The translations under genes and the position numbers were made by a program. A DNA stretch of 64,000 nt from Dolomedes plantarius (taxonomy: Eukaryota > Arthropoda > Arachnida > Araneae > Dolomedidae), in contig OU015496.1 of assembly GCA_907164885.2 (NCBI GenBank), positions 189,681,551 to 189,745,550 of the forward strand, written 5' to 3'. Under the pieces are notes generated by a model that worked only from the letters and a program-made list of their open reading frames with translations, did not search any database and was not told the DNA's origin. Positions 36,067 through 50,005 of the stretch are shown one piece after another (position 1 is the first letter of the stretch; every line of letters begins with the position of its first letter).

Positions 36067-36604
36067 TGTGATCTTAATTGTCGTTCTATATCTTCAAAAT
36101 TAAATTCTTAAATTTATCTACTGACATAGATCGTAGGTTTGTCGACCTGCTGTTGACATAGTACCATGGACAAAAATATAAAGAACTGAGATCAATACTT
36201 GATGCTGGCCACTCCTGTGTTGATATTTCTTTGCTAACCGGATCCTAGTCTGGCTTAAAACTAAAGCAAATAATTATGGACCGACTTTTTTGGCTTGTTT
36301 CCTCTTTTAAGCTCTTAGAACGTTCTCTAAATCTATTTTGACTGTTTTCTTATGAAGAAAATCGGCAATTTGCCTATTATGTTTTTACATTCCAACGCCA
36401 TGACAAAAAGAGATATTTGCAGCTTCTGAATGGCACCTTTTGTTAAAGGAATGCCGTGAATCGAGTTATAAAATGCTCGCAGTAAACAATATTATGGACA
36501 GCATGCATGTCTTTTCAGCAGTAGTCTATACCTTTTCGTTTCCTCATATTTATTTTTTCTTAGTTAGTCTATGGAGTGCCTTTTTGTTTTAAGAATTTAA
36601 TTTT

Positions 36605-36750
36605 TAATTTCGTAATAATCTAGAGTAATACATAATCTAGAGTAATAATCTAGAGTAATAATCTAGAGTAATACATATACAAGGTACATAAATTTGTCTA
36701 GACTAATAGTATCGAATTAGTCTAGACAAATTTATGCACCTTGATATATT
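36605..36750. repeat. Short tandem 'taatctagagtaa' repeats and inverted repeat
   Basis: Three to four copies of 'aataatctagagt' precede an inverted pair ('caaggtacataaatttgtct' at about 36680 and its near complement at about 36721-36744). Confidence 0.75.
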
Positions 36751-36834
36751 TTTTTCGGATTGTGAAAGATTTAGGGCAGTTTAATTTTGAGCATTTTTCA
36801 AGCCCTCAGATTCAAGTACTCGCAATTCCTCCTG

Positions 36835-37170
36835 GGCCAGAGGTAGCCTAGTGGTAGCGCGTCGGCTTTCGGTTCTGAGGTCTCTCGGATCGAATCCCGG
36901 CAAGCGCCGTTGAATACCTTCGTGTCTAGGCTGGATTTGAGCACGTTAAATTCGTAGACCAGAAAGTCCTTCTTTGAGGTCGGAGGGTGGGGAAGGTACG
37001 ATTCCCCCAGATGTCACCCCTGGGGGTACTCGGTCAAAACTGGGGTGGTACCTGACCCTTGTGGTGCTATTATAAACCAAAGCCGCACTTCTCAGCCTGA
37101 AGCCTATATGTACCTTGTCTGTAACTTTCTTCCAGGGGCCATCAGAAACAACACCAGCAACAATTCCTCC
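36835..37170 (+). mobile_element. tRNA-derived SINE
   Basis: The tRNA-like head has a good box A (TAGCCTAGTGGTAGCGCG, about 36844-36861) and box B (GGATCGAATCCCGG, 36887-36900). A ~230-bp body follows, containing 'cttgtggtgctatt', and an A/C-rich tail near 37145-37170. The absence of an acceptor-stem partner and the long body exclude a functional tRNA. Confidence 0.8.
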
Positions 37171-38689
37171 TATGTTGAACTCTTTTTTTTTTCAACTCTA
37201 CTTGCTTACTTGCTCTACTTCTTTGTATATTTTAAATGTCTCTTCGGTCAATCTCTTTGATGCCTTTAACTGTTTTAAATTTATAGTAATCACCCCTAAC
37301 CTTCCAGATGTAATTCCAATATTACAAATCGTTTAACATCCCATGTATAAGCTGACACGATTATAAAATATCCTCCTCGTTCATTCAATGCATTTCAGAG
37401 TTCAGATCCTACCACTCATTAATTTCTGAGATCTCTGAACAGAAGGAAATTTTCTAAAAAAAAAGGAAGCAAGTTTCATAATTACATCCCACGCCATGTT
37501 GGAATTTAAATTGGCTCCGAAGTGGTCACGTAATGAATTGGATGATATTAGTTAATAATGAAACCGTTATCTGTTTCGTTAACTCTTTTTATGCTTCACC
37601 CTCCGTTAATTATTAAACTCTATGAATAGCCTTTTTGAATGTTTAAAGCTACATTAACTTATGGGTTGCTTCATTTAGAACTTGTAATAGCAGTTTAAAA
37701 ACGTTCTAGAAAGGATCAAAAATTTTCCGCTTCAGTTCAGAATTAATATTACTAGGTTTCGTCATTTAGAACTTCTAATTCCAAGTTTAAAATTTTCCTC
37801 GGAATATTAAAAATTTTCTGTCTCAATTTGGAATTGATATTCCATATTTCAAATTTGTAAAAAATAAAACAATAAAATCGTAGCTGTAACCGTTGCTAGT
37901 TTACAGTTTTTAATTGACAATTTATTTAATTCAGAAGTCTTATTTGGGAAATTCTCTTAAATCATGTTGAACATAACTTTTTGTCTAACTAATATTTACG
38001 TTTTTTTTCTCCCCGAAACTTAAATAACCTTTTTACAATACTTTATTATATTATTAAAGCTGAATGTCTAAAAATATTGGTGAAGCAGGAAATGTGGCTT
38101 AAATGCTGAAAAATTGTGAAAAAAATTGCGAAGTAAGGTCTATTGTATCCCGGAATTTTTCCCCATCGGTTCCGAATAAAATAAAACGAAAACATTTCCC
38201 TCAGACGACCTTGAGTTACCTTGACAATGCGATAACCTTCAGCGAGTGCTTGCCATTTTTCAAGACTCTTGAACTCTGATCGCTGGCAATCGCTATGATT
38301 TTTTTTTTTTCGTATTTTCGATCTGCGTCTTTCATCCTGAGAGCTTCTGAAAATTTTTCAGAACTAAGGGGAACCCCGACGTAATAGGGTTTTTCTTATT
38401 ATCTTTTAACAGATCGTTTTAAGTGTGAACCTCTGCTAATCGCGAGAGCTGTTGGCTAAACACGCGTGTTAAAAGGGGATCAAATTGCGGAAAAGGTCCT
38501 GAATTCTGGCAGAATAGGGTCAATGGTTCGAGTGTAATTGATATCGGGCGGTTTCCGAACAGCGTTTTCTGAGGTCCGGAATTTGTGGGATCGCATCTGA
38601 TTATCCTGGACAAATATTGCAATGTAAGCTAAATAAATAGGCTAAGCTAATAATTCGTGAAAGCATTTAACTCTTTTTTTTGTCTTCGA

Positions 38690-39115
38690 TTAAAGAGATG
38701 CTGTGTACTAACAATACTGGATTCGCTCACCTCAGTGTTAACATATGGAGAATATTTGCCTACTATTTACAGCTGCATAAATGCTGATAATTCAATGAAA
38801 AATGGTATTTTCAAACAGCCTGAGCTTTTCTCCACCTTGCAACTGTTTTCGTTTTATAAATTTCGTCCACGAAAGGAATTTATGAACGTTTAAAACATAC
38901 TAGACCAGATTTCCTCCCCCCTCAATAATTTAAATTTTAAAATAGTATTAGCATTTAAAAAAAATTAAAAATGCCACAAGGTGTAAAATTCCTTTCTCTA
39001 TTATGGCTTAAAATTTAAAAACAAAACTTTGAATTCAAGCTGGCAATCCGTAGACACATTTTTTCCATAGGTTAACAATAAAGTGAACGAATCCAATATG
39101 GTCATATACAGTAGC
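38690..39115. repeat. Interspersed repeat family R1, copy 3
   Basis: Shares 'atgctgtgtactaacaatac', 'ctggattcgctcacctca' and 'tccataggttaaca' with 13405-13830, at moderate divergence. Confidence 0.65.
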
Positions 39116-39612
39116 CGTAAGTCATAGGAGTTTTTAGTGTAGTAACTTATAAGTGCACTAAGCGCTAATGTCCATGCACGCTAAAAGTATTGGGTGGGAT
39201 AAACTTAATATAGAGGTAAATAATAAATTTATATAAAGTGGTGTGTATCAACTTTATCAGTCATTACAGTAATTTATATTTATTTATTTATTTATTACAT
39301 TATCTTCGTTTTCGCTGTACGTCAAATAACTAGCTGTTAGACTTAAGCGAAAGTTGTATTTGTTCGAACCGTAACTTTCAATCTACCTTTTATAATATCA
39401 ACTACTTACTTGATTTATATGTATTTGACTGAAAATACTTATAAATAAAGAGAAGGTCCTTTACAGATCTAAATATTATAATACATATCTTAAAATTACC
39501 ATTTAACAAAATCTCAGTTATATATTCTTTATTAAATACATATATTTACAAATTAATATATGCTGCATACATAGGGAATAAATAAATAAATGGCATATTA
39601 TATTATATATGT

Positions 39613-39614
39613 GT

Positions 39615-39652
<38 letters not shown>
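39613..39652. repeat. (TA)n(TG)n microsatellite
   Basis: TA dinucleotides pass into about eleven TG dinucleotides. Confidence 0.93.
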
Positions 39653-39653
<1 letters not shown>

Positions 39654-39976
39654 TGGTTGGAATAAAATTATTGAACAAAATTTTCACCAATATAGCTATT
39701 CCATAAGCTCGGAGAGATGGATTTTCATTATACATCCTTCCATAACAATGTGAAAATGTAATCTCATGTTCTAGAAAGCCTCTTTATCCTCCATTTTTTT
39801 TAAGGATTCTCTAGGACCAGTGTGTGTTTGTTTATCTTGAGGATCACAACTTCACTGTAACAACCCTTCCTTTAATGAGGATGTTGGCGCTGTCAATGAA
39901 GAGGTATCGCCACCAAATGCTGCTTCATTGATCATTTAAATTTTGTAGCCAATCATATGCTACATTTCTGTTTATA

Positions 39977-39988
39977 TATATATATATA

Positions 39989-40061
<73 letters not shown>
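39977..40061. repeat. (TA)n microsatellite
   Basis: About 85 bp of TA with one 'tc' interruption, ending at the M1 inverted pair. Confidence 0.95.
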
Positions 40062-40065
<4 letters not shown>

Positions 40066-40165
40066 GACGCGATTAAAGACTCTGTAGAGCCAATATTGTG
40101 GAAGAAACCTCTTTTCGATGACAACACCTCAAAACGGCCCCTTTTTTTAGCCGTCATAGAGGAGT

Positions 40166-40217
<52 letters not shown>

Positions 40218-40352
40218 GCCAAAAAAGATGGTCGTTTTGAAAGGTGGCCGTCGAAAAGAGGTTCCTTAAATTATTTCCTTAATATTGGCTCTACAGAGTC
40301 CTTAATCGCTTCTGAACAAAATATGGCCGTTTAGAGGCGTGTCCCGCTACAG

Positions 40353-40356
<4 letters not shown>
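40062..40356. mobile_element. M1 MITE inverted pair around a (TA)n tract
   Basis: The parts 40062-40168 and 40216-40356 are diverged reverse complements. Both contain 'aatattggctctacagagtc' and 'cgaaaagaggtt' in opposite orientation. A 47-bp (TA)n lies between, and (TA)n also bounds the outside. The phrases 'gtggccgtcgaa' and 'atggccgtttagaggcg' link it to 15645-15802 and 17346-17449. Confidence 0.6.

Positions 40357-40401
<45 letters not shown>
40357..40401. repeat. (TA)n microsatellite
   Basis: About 45 bp of TA dinucleotide. Confidence 0.95.
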
Positions 40402-40403
<2 letters not shown>

Positions 40404-40690
40404 ACAAAGTTGAAAGTGAAAAACCAGTATAAGCTCTAAAACTACTTGCTGCCAGGAGCTAAAAACATGAAAAGATAAGAATTAAATAGGTTTTAAACAC
40501 CATCTCTTCATCAGTGGTGCCGATACTGTCTAAAAACCAATGGATTGTTTCTGATAAGTATGATCTAATCAATAAACATACTTAGACGCCGTAGAATAAG
40601 TAAGAAACAGATGAATTGAATAAATAGTTGCTTAATCATAGAACACCAAGCCTGGCGCTAGACATATTGGAAGTTAAGAGTAGGATACCG
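40402..40690 (-). repeat. Interspersed repeat family R2, copy 2 (inverted)
   Basis: The reverse complement of 17532-17816 over about 285 bp with moderate divergence and small indels, again next to (TA)n and an M1-type MITE. Confidence 0.75.
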
Positions 40691-40858
40691 CAAGAAGACT
40701 GACGTCACAAACCTTGCAACCATGGAGCTAATGAAAACACTTACTTGAAAGTAATTTTTTTAATGTCCTATACTAATAATGTTCTATGTTAATTTAAATT
40801 TATGTTTTGGCTTTTCAGCCTTTTCTCTATTGTTTGGTCACAAACACAACTTTGTTAG

Positions 40859-40859
<1 letters not shown>

Positions 40860-40906
<47 letters not shown>
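40860..40906. repeat. (TA)n microsatellite
   Basis: About 47 bp of TA dinucleotide. Confidence 0.95.
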
Positions 40907-41689
40907 TGTTATGTACGTATATAGGTAAATATATGGGACGTTTGAGAGAGACAGAAAGAGAAAGATGGAGAAATTTACTTTACTTTCATAGTACTTATAA
41001 AAAGTCAAAAATCTTAAAAGTTTTCAAAGGACTTTATAACCTTAAACAATGATAAAATAAAATGCCACACTTTATTTTTCTTTGGAAAGTAATTCTCGTG
41101 GGCACTTGTAGTAACAGTTGTAAAGAATTAAAAATTATACGATATCTCAAGAAGAGCTTGTGTCCATTTATTCGAAATAATGAGGAACTGTTGCAATATT
41201 TAACTCTATTGGCTATCCTTTGGACAGTGTTATGCATCAAACAACCAACTGACCCTATACTTAACCGGAAAAAAAATTATTTTTTCATAAAGCATTAAAT
41301 TTTAAAAAATCCACTCGCTAATGATTGGTTCTCCAGTTAAGAAAAAAAAAGTAATATAATTTTATCTAGAATAATACTAATTTTTTTTTCCCAAGTAGCT
41401 AGACATGTGGCGCAGCCCATCGCTTTTTAACTCAACTTTTAAACTTTTCTGTGTTTATTGTTGCATAACACTTTCAAAATAATACACGGATATTGGTCTA
41501 TAGACCAGTATTTGATTCACTGCCAAAAAAATTAGTAGAGAAGCAAAGCACCAACCCATGTACAGGGAAAAGTTTGACCAAACGCCTCGAGCCGTGGCGC
41601 AGGTTAAAGACTTTTAAAGAAAAGAAAATTAAATCATACTGCTCTTCAGAGTTTTGCAATCCGGGAACAACGGTCATGTCTCCGATAAT

Positions 41690-43560
41690 AATATGAACTC
41701 CGTGTTGACCACCGAAGCAGCCGCTTCTTCCCATAACAATAGTACTACGCTTCAGATTTCTCTCTCATTCAGCGATAACTCCTTTCCCATACTATTTATA
41801 GAACCAAACTGACCTCTCTGTTTCATCAGTACTACGCCACTATTGCAAATTATCGACGAAGCACTCACGTGACTCGTGACAATGAGACACTATCACGCTG
41901 CCACCACTCGAAGTGGAATACTCCCGACGTAGAGACATCCTTGAGGATAACAGTGGTCAGCGATTGACCTCATTTGTATACGGTAGGGACTTTGGACACA
42001 TGATTTTCTAGGTCGCATAAACGGATTCCGAGATTTGATAATATCCAATGTTTGGGGATATCTAATTCTGCTACGCAGTACATTCGGCAGGTCCTGAAAG
42101 GGTTGACCTCGGGAGACGTGGGATGGTGTGTCGTGGTAGGTGATGACAGGCTGAAGGCATCACTATCAGACGCAACAGGGAAATTGGCGCCTATTCTATC
42201 TAGCAAATACTGGACCGACGTCACTCGCACTTCGATATTTCAGTTTTCGATTTCAGAAGGCGACTAGAGTGGTTGAAATATATACAAAGTGGGTGGTTCT
42301 GTTAGCGGGTGGTCCGATGCCTGGTAGACATCTTTTCCAGCCATAGATCTATACTTATATAAACGCGTTTCCCATTTCTAGCTTCAGATCCATGTGACTG
42401 TATTGTTTTTATCGTTTTGGCTTGACTTTTCCCGATTATTTTCCCTATACCTGAGCCTTTCTATGAGGAACTTAAGAGCATTCTGAAGATCTCAATATAT
42501 TCTCATGTTTTACTCCTTGTGGGGATTCGAAAATCAGCATCACGTTTTCCTAGCGATCTGATTTAGGTTCTCAGCCCTCTAACAGTGGTAACCAACCTGC
42601 AGGGCGCGGATGCTTATCAAAAACTGTGTAAAACGTATTTTACTAGCTTAACATTCGTTTATTAGGCCAGGGGGCATAGGTTCTGAAGGGTATCCAAAGG
42701 AGGGGATTAGACTTAAAAAGACTGAGAATCAGTGCTTCACATAATCTACCTTCTACTTCATTTACCTATCTGCAGGGCCCTGTGGTTGCTTCGGCTAAAA
42801 AGCGACCACTGGGCTTTTTTTCACCATAGATCGCCCTTATATACCTTTATATTTGATAAGCGCATGAGGACGCAGTAATACTGTTCGGAATTCACCAAAT
42901 CTACAGGCTTATTTTTTTTCCTTTCTAGCCTGTCGTGGAACTTGCACGCTTATGTCATGGCTTTGCGTCAGTCAAAGACCTGGCTTACCGTCATCCTGGA
43001 TTCTGGATGACGGTATCATTTTCCTGGATTCATCTCTGATCACATGTTTGAGCTACCTTCCAGGTTCTGATGACTTTCCTATACTGATGCTTCCTCTCAC
43101 ACATTCTTTTCTGAACGTTGAGTAGTTATGACATCGGCAGTACGTGACTTTTATTCACGAATTAGATGTTAATCTGGAATTTTACAAGTAGCTTTTAAGT
43201 GCTATTTTCTCCTTGATCGACTCCAGCAAGTTGGTGGGCAGTTCCTTGGAGTGAAGATAAAGTTTTGTTCTTTTCATTCCGATTAATCTTTTTTTACAAT
43301 TTTTATTAATTTTGGAGCTTCAAAATTCTCTTTTTTGACTCCAAACCCTCTTTCAAAAGGAAGGTATAGTGACAGTTTTGTTTCTAGGAGTCCCAGTAGG
43401 CCAAAATTTGCCTCGCCTTGGTTCTGTCTGGAATGAAATCTAACCTCTTGATGGTATAATCAAGGCATTGTCTTGTCTCGGCTGATCCGATTCAACTGGT
43501 TTAATCAGAAATCTTGACACGTCAGTTTAAAAGAACAACTCGGTTTACTTCTTTAAAATG
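41690..43560. other. Unassigned region with coding-like composition, no intact frame
   Basis: This stretch has clearly higher G+C and fewer homopolymer runs than its surroundings. Only short frames survive, for example 42052-42267 on the plus strand and 41970-42230 on the minus strand. A few short motifs (such as the codons for TDAS near 43090) recall a reverse transcriptase/RNase H element, but I cannot line up a domain. It may be a heavily decayed retroelement or other former coding DNA. Confidence 0.3.
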
Positions 43561-45370
43561 ATATGTTCCCTCATAAGCCGTAAATATTAATTTTTATGTG
43601 CGCAGTAACTTTGATTCTCCGAATTTTCATGTATCTATTCCTTATTTCTTTTGTACGTTCTATGATGAACGTGAGAACAGAATGTTATTGTCGCACGTAA
43701 ATGAGAGTCCACATGGACTTTATTTTGGCTCTGGTGCTCTCATTGTTGTTTCTGTGGTCTCCCACAGTCAACAAATGGTAGGAGAAAAAATTCTTAACAG
43801 CTCCTAATACTAATAAATACATTGGAACCAGAACGAACCCCTTTGTTTCACGGGCTTGTTGACTGCTTACGAATTTTACGGTTACTTAAAGAATTTTAAT
43901 GGAACTAGAAAGGTTTGAAACCCGCGGTGATATTACATACCGCCTTTGCAGCTTACTACATTATCCGGCTGGTTATATCCCAAATTTGAACAATACAGAT
44001 AATTCTAGGATGCAAAATCCATTTAAAGTTATAGATAGAAAAGCTAAAATATTTTCGGCAGGTGGTTGTGAAATTTTGATTGAAATTCCTTCAGAATTCT
44101 CTGATTTTGACTCTCTACATGCAATTCATTTTCTTTAAAGACTTTTGGTTCCCCAACTGCTTATTAAATTTTATTAAAAGTCGCTTTATTTCAAGGAACC
44201 GTAATGTAAACTCTTTTGGAAATAGTTGTAAAACCACCCTGGTATTAAGTGATGTAAGTAGAGATATATAAAAGATCTCAACAAGCTTTACGAAATAGCA
44301 TCAATGAGCGTATAATGAAGTGATCAGTTTAGAAGTCATAGGATGTATTGTAAATTGTCGCCGTCATTTGCCAACGGCTGTCCACGGTTGATGGGTTCGG
44401 CTGATAACGATCCCCTGATCACAACTTCAGCGGACGTATCACCATCGTATTGAATGAAATCAAATGCTCAGTAATTAGTTCAGAATGTGATTTATCAACA
44501 AACTGTTGATTTATTCTTGCATCAGAAGATAATTCTCTACCTTTTTTGCATAGCTGTGAAATAATTTTTAAAATAAATGAATAGATAAAATCATTAGACA
44601 AAACATATGTTGCTTAATTTCTTCCGTTTATAAATAAAATGTACGACTTTGAACTTGCTTTTCTTTCCATCCTCAACGTTATGTATAGTATTTTTCATTT
44701 CACTTTGAAAAAAAAAAAAAAACCTGAATATTTTCGAAATATGTACATGTTGTGCCAAAACATTTCATGCTAGAATATAAATTTTTATATTTTATCAAAA
44801 ATTGTTCATCTATTAGAAATTAGTAAAAAATTTAAATGGCAAACCGATATTTATATTGCAGAATATTTAGCAGTGTTTTTGTCATTTTATTCGTAAAGAC
44901 AAAGATATTTTTCATACAATGAGAAACTTCAAGAATGTATTCTATGTTCTATATTCCCTGTTCATCCTATAAAGATAAAGCATTGATAACTAAACGTCCT
45001 TATTTTATTAATTGCAGCTAAATAAACACCCTTAATATATTATATTAGCGCCCCTAACTACTAAATGTGATCTGGAGTCATAGGTGTATTTAGCAGTCTC
45101 CCCGAAAATTTTATCGTCGAATGAGAGTTATGTAAGGTAAATAAAATTGCTTCGATGACTTCGCAATTATTTTCATTAATTCAACAACTGCCTTGTATTT
45201 GTATCAATGTATTTTATTTTATTTTTTTTAACTATGAAAATAGCATAATTATTCCGTAAATTGCTTACTGTTAAGTTTTCAAAGAGTATATTATTTTTAA
45301 TAGTACATTAACATATATAAAACATTTATCAACACGATTTTATACATAACTTCGTGTTACCGACTCATCA

Positions 45371-45372
<2 letters not shown>

Positions 45373-45438
<66 letters not shown>
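45373..45438. repeat. (TA)n microsatellite
   Basis: About 66 bp of TA dinucleotide. Confidence 0.95.
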
Positions 45439-45441
<3 letters not shown>

Positions 45442-46759
45442 TAAGTTAGATATCTGATGTACACCAGCTCAGGCTAAGATTCCACGATTTTCAAGGTGTC
45501 GTTTCTCTTAATACTTCACTTCCTGGAAATACTTTTTGGGGAAAAGCGAATCTGCCACATTTATCATGAACAGTAGTCAATAATTTGTCGTGCTTTGAAG
45601 ATTTTTGACAAAGAATTCTTCGGTAACCCGAACTCTTTTTCGATTTCCTACCGTGATGAGACCATAGGCATTGACTTCCATCAAAATTGTGTTCTTTTAA
45701 ATTACAGACAAAAAAATAATTTATTTTGTTGCATTCTTCAGTTGAAAAAGTGCATACAGCAAAAGAACGAACGGTGAGCAGAGGAACATCTTACAATAAA
45801 GTTATCAAACCCAGGCTGCTCACGTTCAGCAGTGCTGTGAAGAGAGAGTTATTCTCTTGGTACTATTTTCCTATTTTTCCGTCTACCATACCTTAAGCCT
45901 GTGGATTAGCCTGGTATAGTGGGCTCGACCTTTTGATTTTCAAGGCAAATCCATCTCTCTCCTTCAAAATCTGAATAAAAAAATATAGAGCAATTGTGGG
46001 ACTATTCAGTTCGTTAATTGGAGTCTGTTAGTTCGAGGCCAGCATAGTTCGTAAAAACGGGTGTGCTTGTTAATAGGAAGTGCTTAAAAACGCGAGTTCA
46101 TTACATTTAATATTTTAATCTAGTAAACAGAAAAGGAACACAATTTGTCCGACATATCAATCAAGTGAATACAAACCGATCGATTTATCTCGATTTCATC
46201 AGTTGCAACATCGAGTAAGTTGCCACCTCGTTGCTCGTTGTTGGCATAACAAATGGAGTCAACGAAATGCGCGTTTTGGTCAAACTAACAACGAGAGCCT
46301 TTATCGAGAGTTTCGCTATGTCATACACGGTTGAATGACGGGTCAAGTCCATAAGGCAAGCATCAGTTCTCTTCAGTGAGCTGTTTATTTACGTTGGCTA
46401 TTGCGTATATAATTTTTGTGATGAAGACTATTTGGGTGGCGTAATTTGATTTCTAGCTTTGGACGCTTGTTAGCGGCTAAGTTTTCAGTTGACGAAAATT
46501 CTGATTTGTTTCATTCTCTTCATCTGTCAGCAAAAATGAAAGGAAATACAGAGGAATGAAACGCAAAGGAAAAAGTGAAAATTCAAAGTCAAAGAAGTCA
46601 AAACACTTAGTGACACCTATTGCTTGCTCTAAATTATATTTTATTCCTGGGGTAATCAATTTTTCCTATCTATTTACTGCCTTCCCCGTATTTCTATCAG
46701 TCCATTCCAGAAGTCCGCTGGTGTCATTGCGGTTCTAAACTGAATTTAAACAAAAGAGA

Positions 46760-47760
46760 AAATGGGAGAGTGTGAATCTCTCCCAATAACAACGAGTCCT
46801 ACCCCATAACGCTAACTGTTTAACATAATGGACGGGCTAGGTAGCTGGTTGGTACTGAAATTATCTCTACTGGTATATCAATTCTACAAGAGTGTTATAA
46901 ACTTTAGGCCAAATTCCCCGATCAAACATTTTTTAATCGTGTTTTCCATTTCAGGCCTCATGTAAAACAGTCCATCTTTGTATGCTGGCAACATGCAATA
47001 TGGGACTATCTTGCATGAGGCTTAAAGTGGTAACCCAGGACCTACAACTTTCACGGTGGTATTTTCAAGAGTGAGATCTGTTACTAACTGAAGTTTCTTC
47101 ATAAATCATTGATAAGTAAAGTGAGAAGATAGAGACGGTGGACTGTGGTCAGTAACGAGTTCAACGCTGTCACACTCAACAGCTGATCAAGGATCGTGAG
47201 TAGTCAGGTTAGGTAACTGAACGGTGCTATTCTTTTATCTCGGCCGAGTATCAACTGTACAAGAATGTGTTTAAGCTTTTGGCTCAATACTCCAATAAAT
47301 CGGTTTTTAATTATACTTGGAATTGTACATGTTCATGTTGACAACATGCAAAGAGGTAAGGCTTAAGGTGGAAACCCATGACCCTAAAACTTTCACGGTG
47401 GTCTTTCCAAGCATGAACTGTACTACTAATTCAAGGGTCCCTACTAATCGATTGCAAGTAGAGGGAGAAGGTAGAGAGGTGCATGCGAGCTCAGCGCTGT
47501 CATGCTTATTGCTAATTAAACGGTGCTGAATAGTCAGGCTAGGCAGAAGCTGGTACTGTTGATTTATCTGGAGCGATGTATCAACTGTACAAAAATTTTG
47601 TTTATAGCTACCAATAGATCATTGAATTTTAGTTTTACTTCGTGTCTCGCTTGTTCATGATGGAAGTACACAAAAAGGAAAATCATACACGGGGCTGAGG
47701 TCAAAAGTCATGATCTTGCAACTTTTGCGGCATTTTCAAGCAGGATATCTATTTCTCACG
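46760..47760. repeat. Diverged ~330-350 bp tandem repeat, about 3 copies
   Basis: The phrases 'actttcacggtggt', 'tatcaactgtacaa', 'gctaggcag' or 'gttaggtaa' and 'gaaacccatgac' or 'gtaacccaggac' recur in the same order at about 46,830-47,060, 47,030-47,290 and 47,370-47,640. No frame persists across copies. Confidence 0.65.
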
Positions 47761-49007
47761 AAATTTCACTCTTACCAAATTCTCCAAACAAATTTCCATA
47801 CAAATTTCAAATTTTTCACATGAATTTAAAAATAAAAAAAAATCTCCGCTATGAAATTTTGTAGTTGCTTTAATACTTAACGAAATTAACCGTCTAAACT
47901 TGGACCTGATCTGGCGATTAACGGGAGAACTTTAAAATCTCCATAACAACAGAAGTATCTGTCAATGTTGGTATAAAGGGCTTTATTTCAGAGGTATGTT
48001 TTAAAGTAGAGATTCCATTGATCTTGCAGATCTTCTATCCCTGTGTTAAGCTATGAGAAACTTTTCAACTGGTATTCTCTAATTTCATGTAAACAAAAGC
48101 ATATTTTTGAATTTTGTATTTCGCATCAGAAAGCAGATATTTAAATTTAGTACACGCATTTTTTAAAAAGCTTTTTTTTAAGCTAATTTTTTAAATCATT
48201 AATTTCTAGTCATGAACATCAATAACTAAATGTCTTGTAAAATGTTAATAACTCAGTTTCAAAATTTGAAAACCCATGTGCTGTTTATCTAAGTTTTTTT
48301 CACTTAAAGACGAAAAAAAAAGTTTAAAAAGTTTGCTCATCAGGGATTTGAAATATATTGAGTAGGGTATATTCCTCATAGCTTAACACTGGGATCGAAG
48401 ATTTACGCGAACAACTGCTAATCAAGCAACGCGACCAACGAAGTGAATTTTTTTCTAATCAAAACTAAAGATTTCTCTTTTTGAACTTTCATGATTTGAT
48501 TTGATTTTTCTCTATAAAATATTTATGTATGCGAAATGTGACAATTTTCAGAATTTTTTTCTCCTTGCATGTACCTTACGCACTTTAGTCTACTGCTACT
48601 AATCGATTTGTGGCCATAATATTCAATATGGACTAAGTGATGTAATTGTTTTGGTAAGGTTTTGAAAAAACTGAAAAATACTACCATTTTGACCTGCACA
48701 TGATGTTAGCGCTATTTTCATACTTTTAATCGAAGTCAGATTCTAAATGAACTTTATCTACAATAGAAAAGGGGAGCTACTAAAGACGGAATCTCCGATA
48801 AATAATGTGGCCGGAAACAGATTATTCATGAGAGCTATTGCTCCCTGTTAACCATCCTGTTTATTCTTAATGAATAATCAAACGTCAATGAAATACTTGA
48901 TTAAAAGCTGTTTCACGGGGCTCGGAAAGTTTGTTTCATAGTAGCAGGTTCGTACAGCGTAAATTATGTTAAATATCTAAATGAATGGTTGAAACTTAAA
49001 AAAAAAA

Positions 49008-49607
49008 CTAGTTGGTACCTGTCAAAACATGACGGCTAGATAGTAAATAACTGTGCTAATACACAGATTATACTCAATACATCATTGCCAAATGTTGAAA
49101 ATCATAATAATGCGCAGAAACTATAAGCGGCCTCGTGCTTAGTGAGTATCTAAAGCCAGATTTAAAAATGTCACTGAGCATGCGCAGAAAGCAAATTTTT
49201 AATTGTAAATTATCGCTAATTAAGCAGCGAGAAATAAACAATTTCCGCTGTTTAATTAGAACAATTTCCATCAGGTTTAATCTTATATTACACAAACATA
49301 ATTATCATAAAAATAAAAATGGCAGAGAGAGATCTAGAGAGACTCCTCGCCATTAAAACATGTCACCGAGCATGCGCGGAAACAGTGAGTTTCTAAAGCC
49401 AGCTTGAAACATGCCACTGAGCATGCGCAGAAATCAAATTTTAATTGCAAATTATAGCTTATTAATAGAAATTGCGGTTACGAAAACCAAATTTGGAAAA
49501 TCTACAGATTACAATCTTTCGTTTAAGATCAAAATAAAGTAAATTGATTCAGTAGTCTTCTCTCACGGATTTCCCAAAAAAATGACTTAGCAACTTAAGT
49601 ATATAGA
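49008..49607 (-). mobile_element. Non-autonomous Helitron, family B, copy 3
   Basis: A minus-strand copy. Its 5' end TCTATATACTTAAGTTGC is the complement of sequence ending at 49607, and its 3' CTAG is at 49008-49011 after a GTCATGTTTTGACAGG hairpin. It shares the repeated 'ctgagcatgcgcagaaa' blocks with the other family B copies. 600 bp. Confidence 0.78.
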
Positions 49608-50005
49608 TGCCGATAGGTGAATAAATTATATTACCCTATTGAAATTGGCTTTAGGATATTTCCTTTCTTTTTTTTATTGTTATCGTTATGCGTCTATCTA
49701 GAGTTTTGTGAAACTATATAAATTTAGAGTATGGCTTTATGTGTCTTTCTAAGCATTCAACTCAAATGCAAGATAGATTTGAAGAAATGCAGCAACATTG
49801 TAAAATACAACATAGAATGATGCAATACAACATAATCTAATTAATATCGAAATTAAGAAGATTAACCAGAAGAAATTTTTTTTTACAATTTTGGTTGTTA
49901 CAAGTTATTAAAAAATAAAATAAATTCGAATATAGTTAGTTTTAATTACAGTTGATAAAATTATGTCCCCTCCCCGCTTTGAAAAACAATGCTTATATTC
50001 CATTA

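Noticed and set aside
36845..36900. tRNA gene on the plus strand
   Set aside because: Box A and box B are present but no acceptor stem closes, and a ~230-bp body with a tail follows. This is a SINE head.
42052..42267. 71-codon frame as a small gene
   Set aside because: No start context, splice sites or recognisable domain; it lies in a region with only short broken frames.
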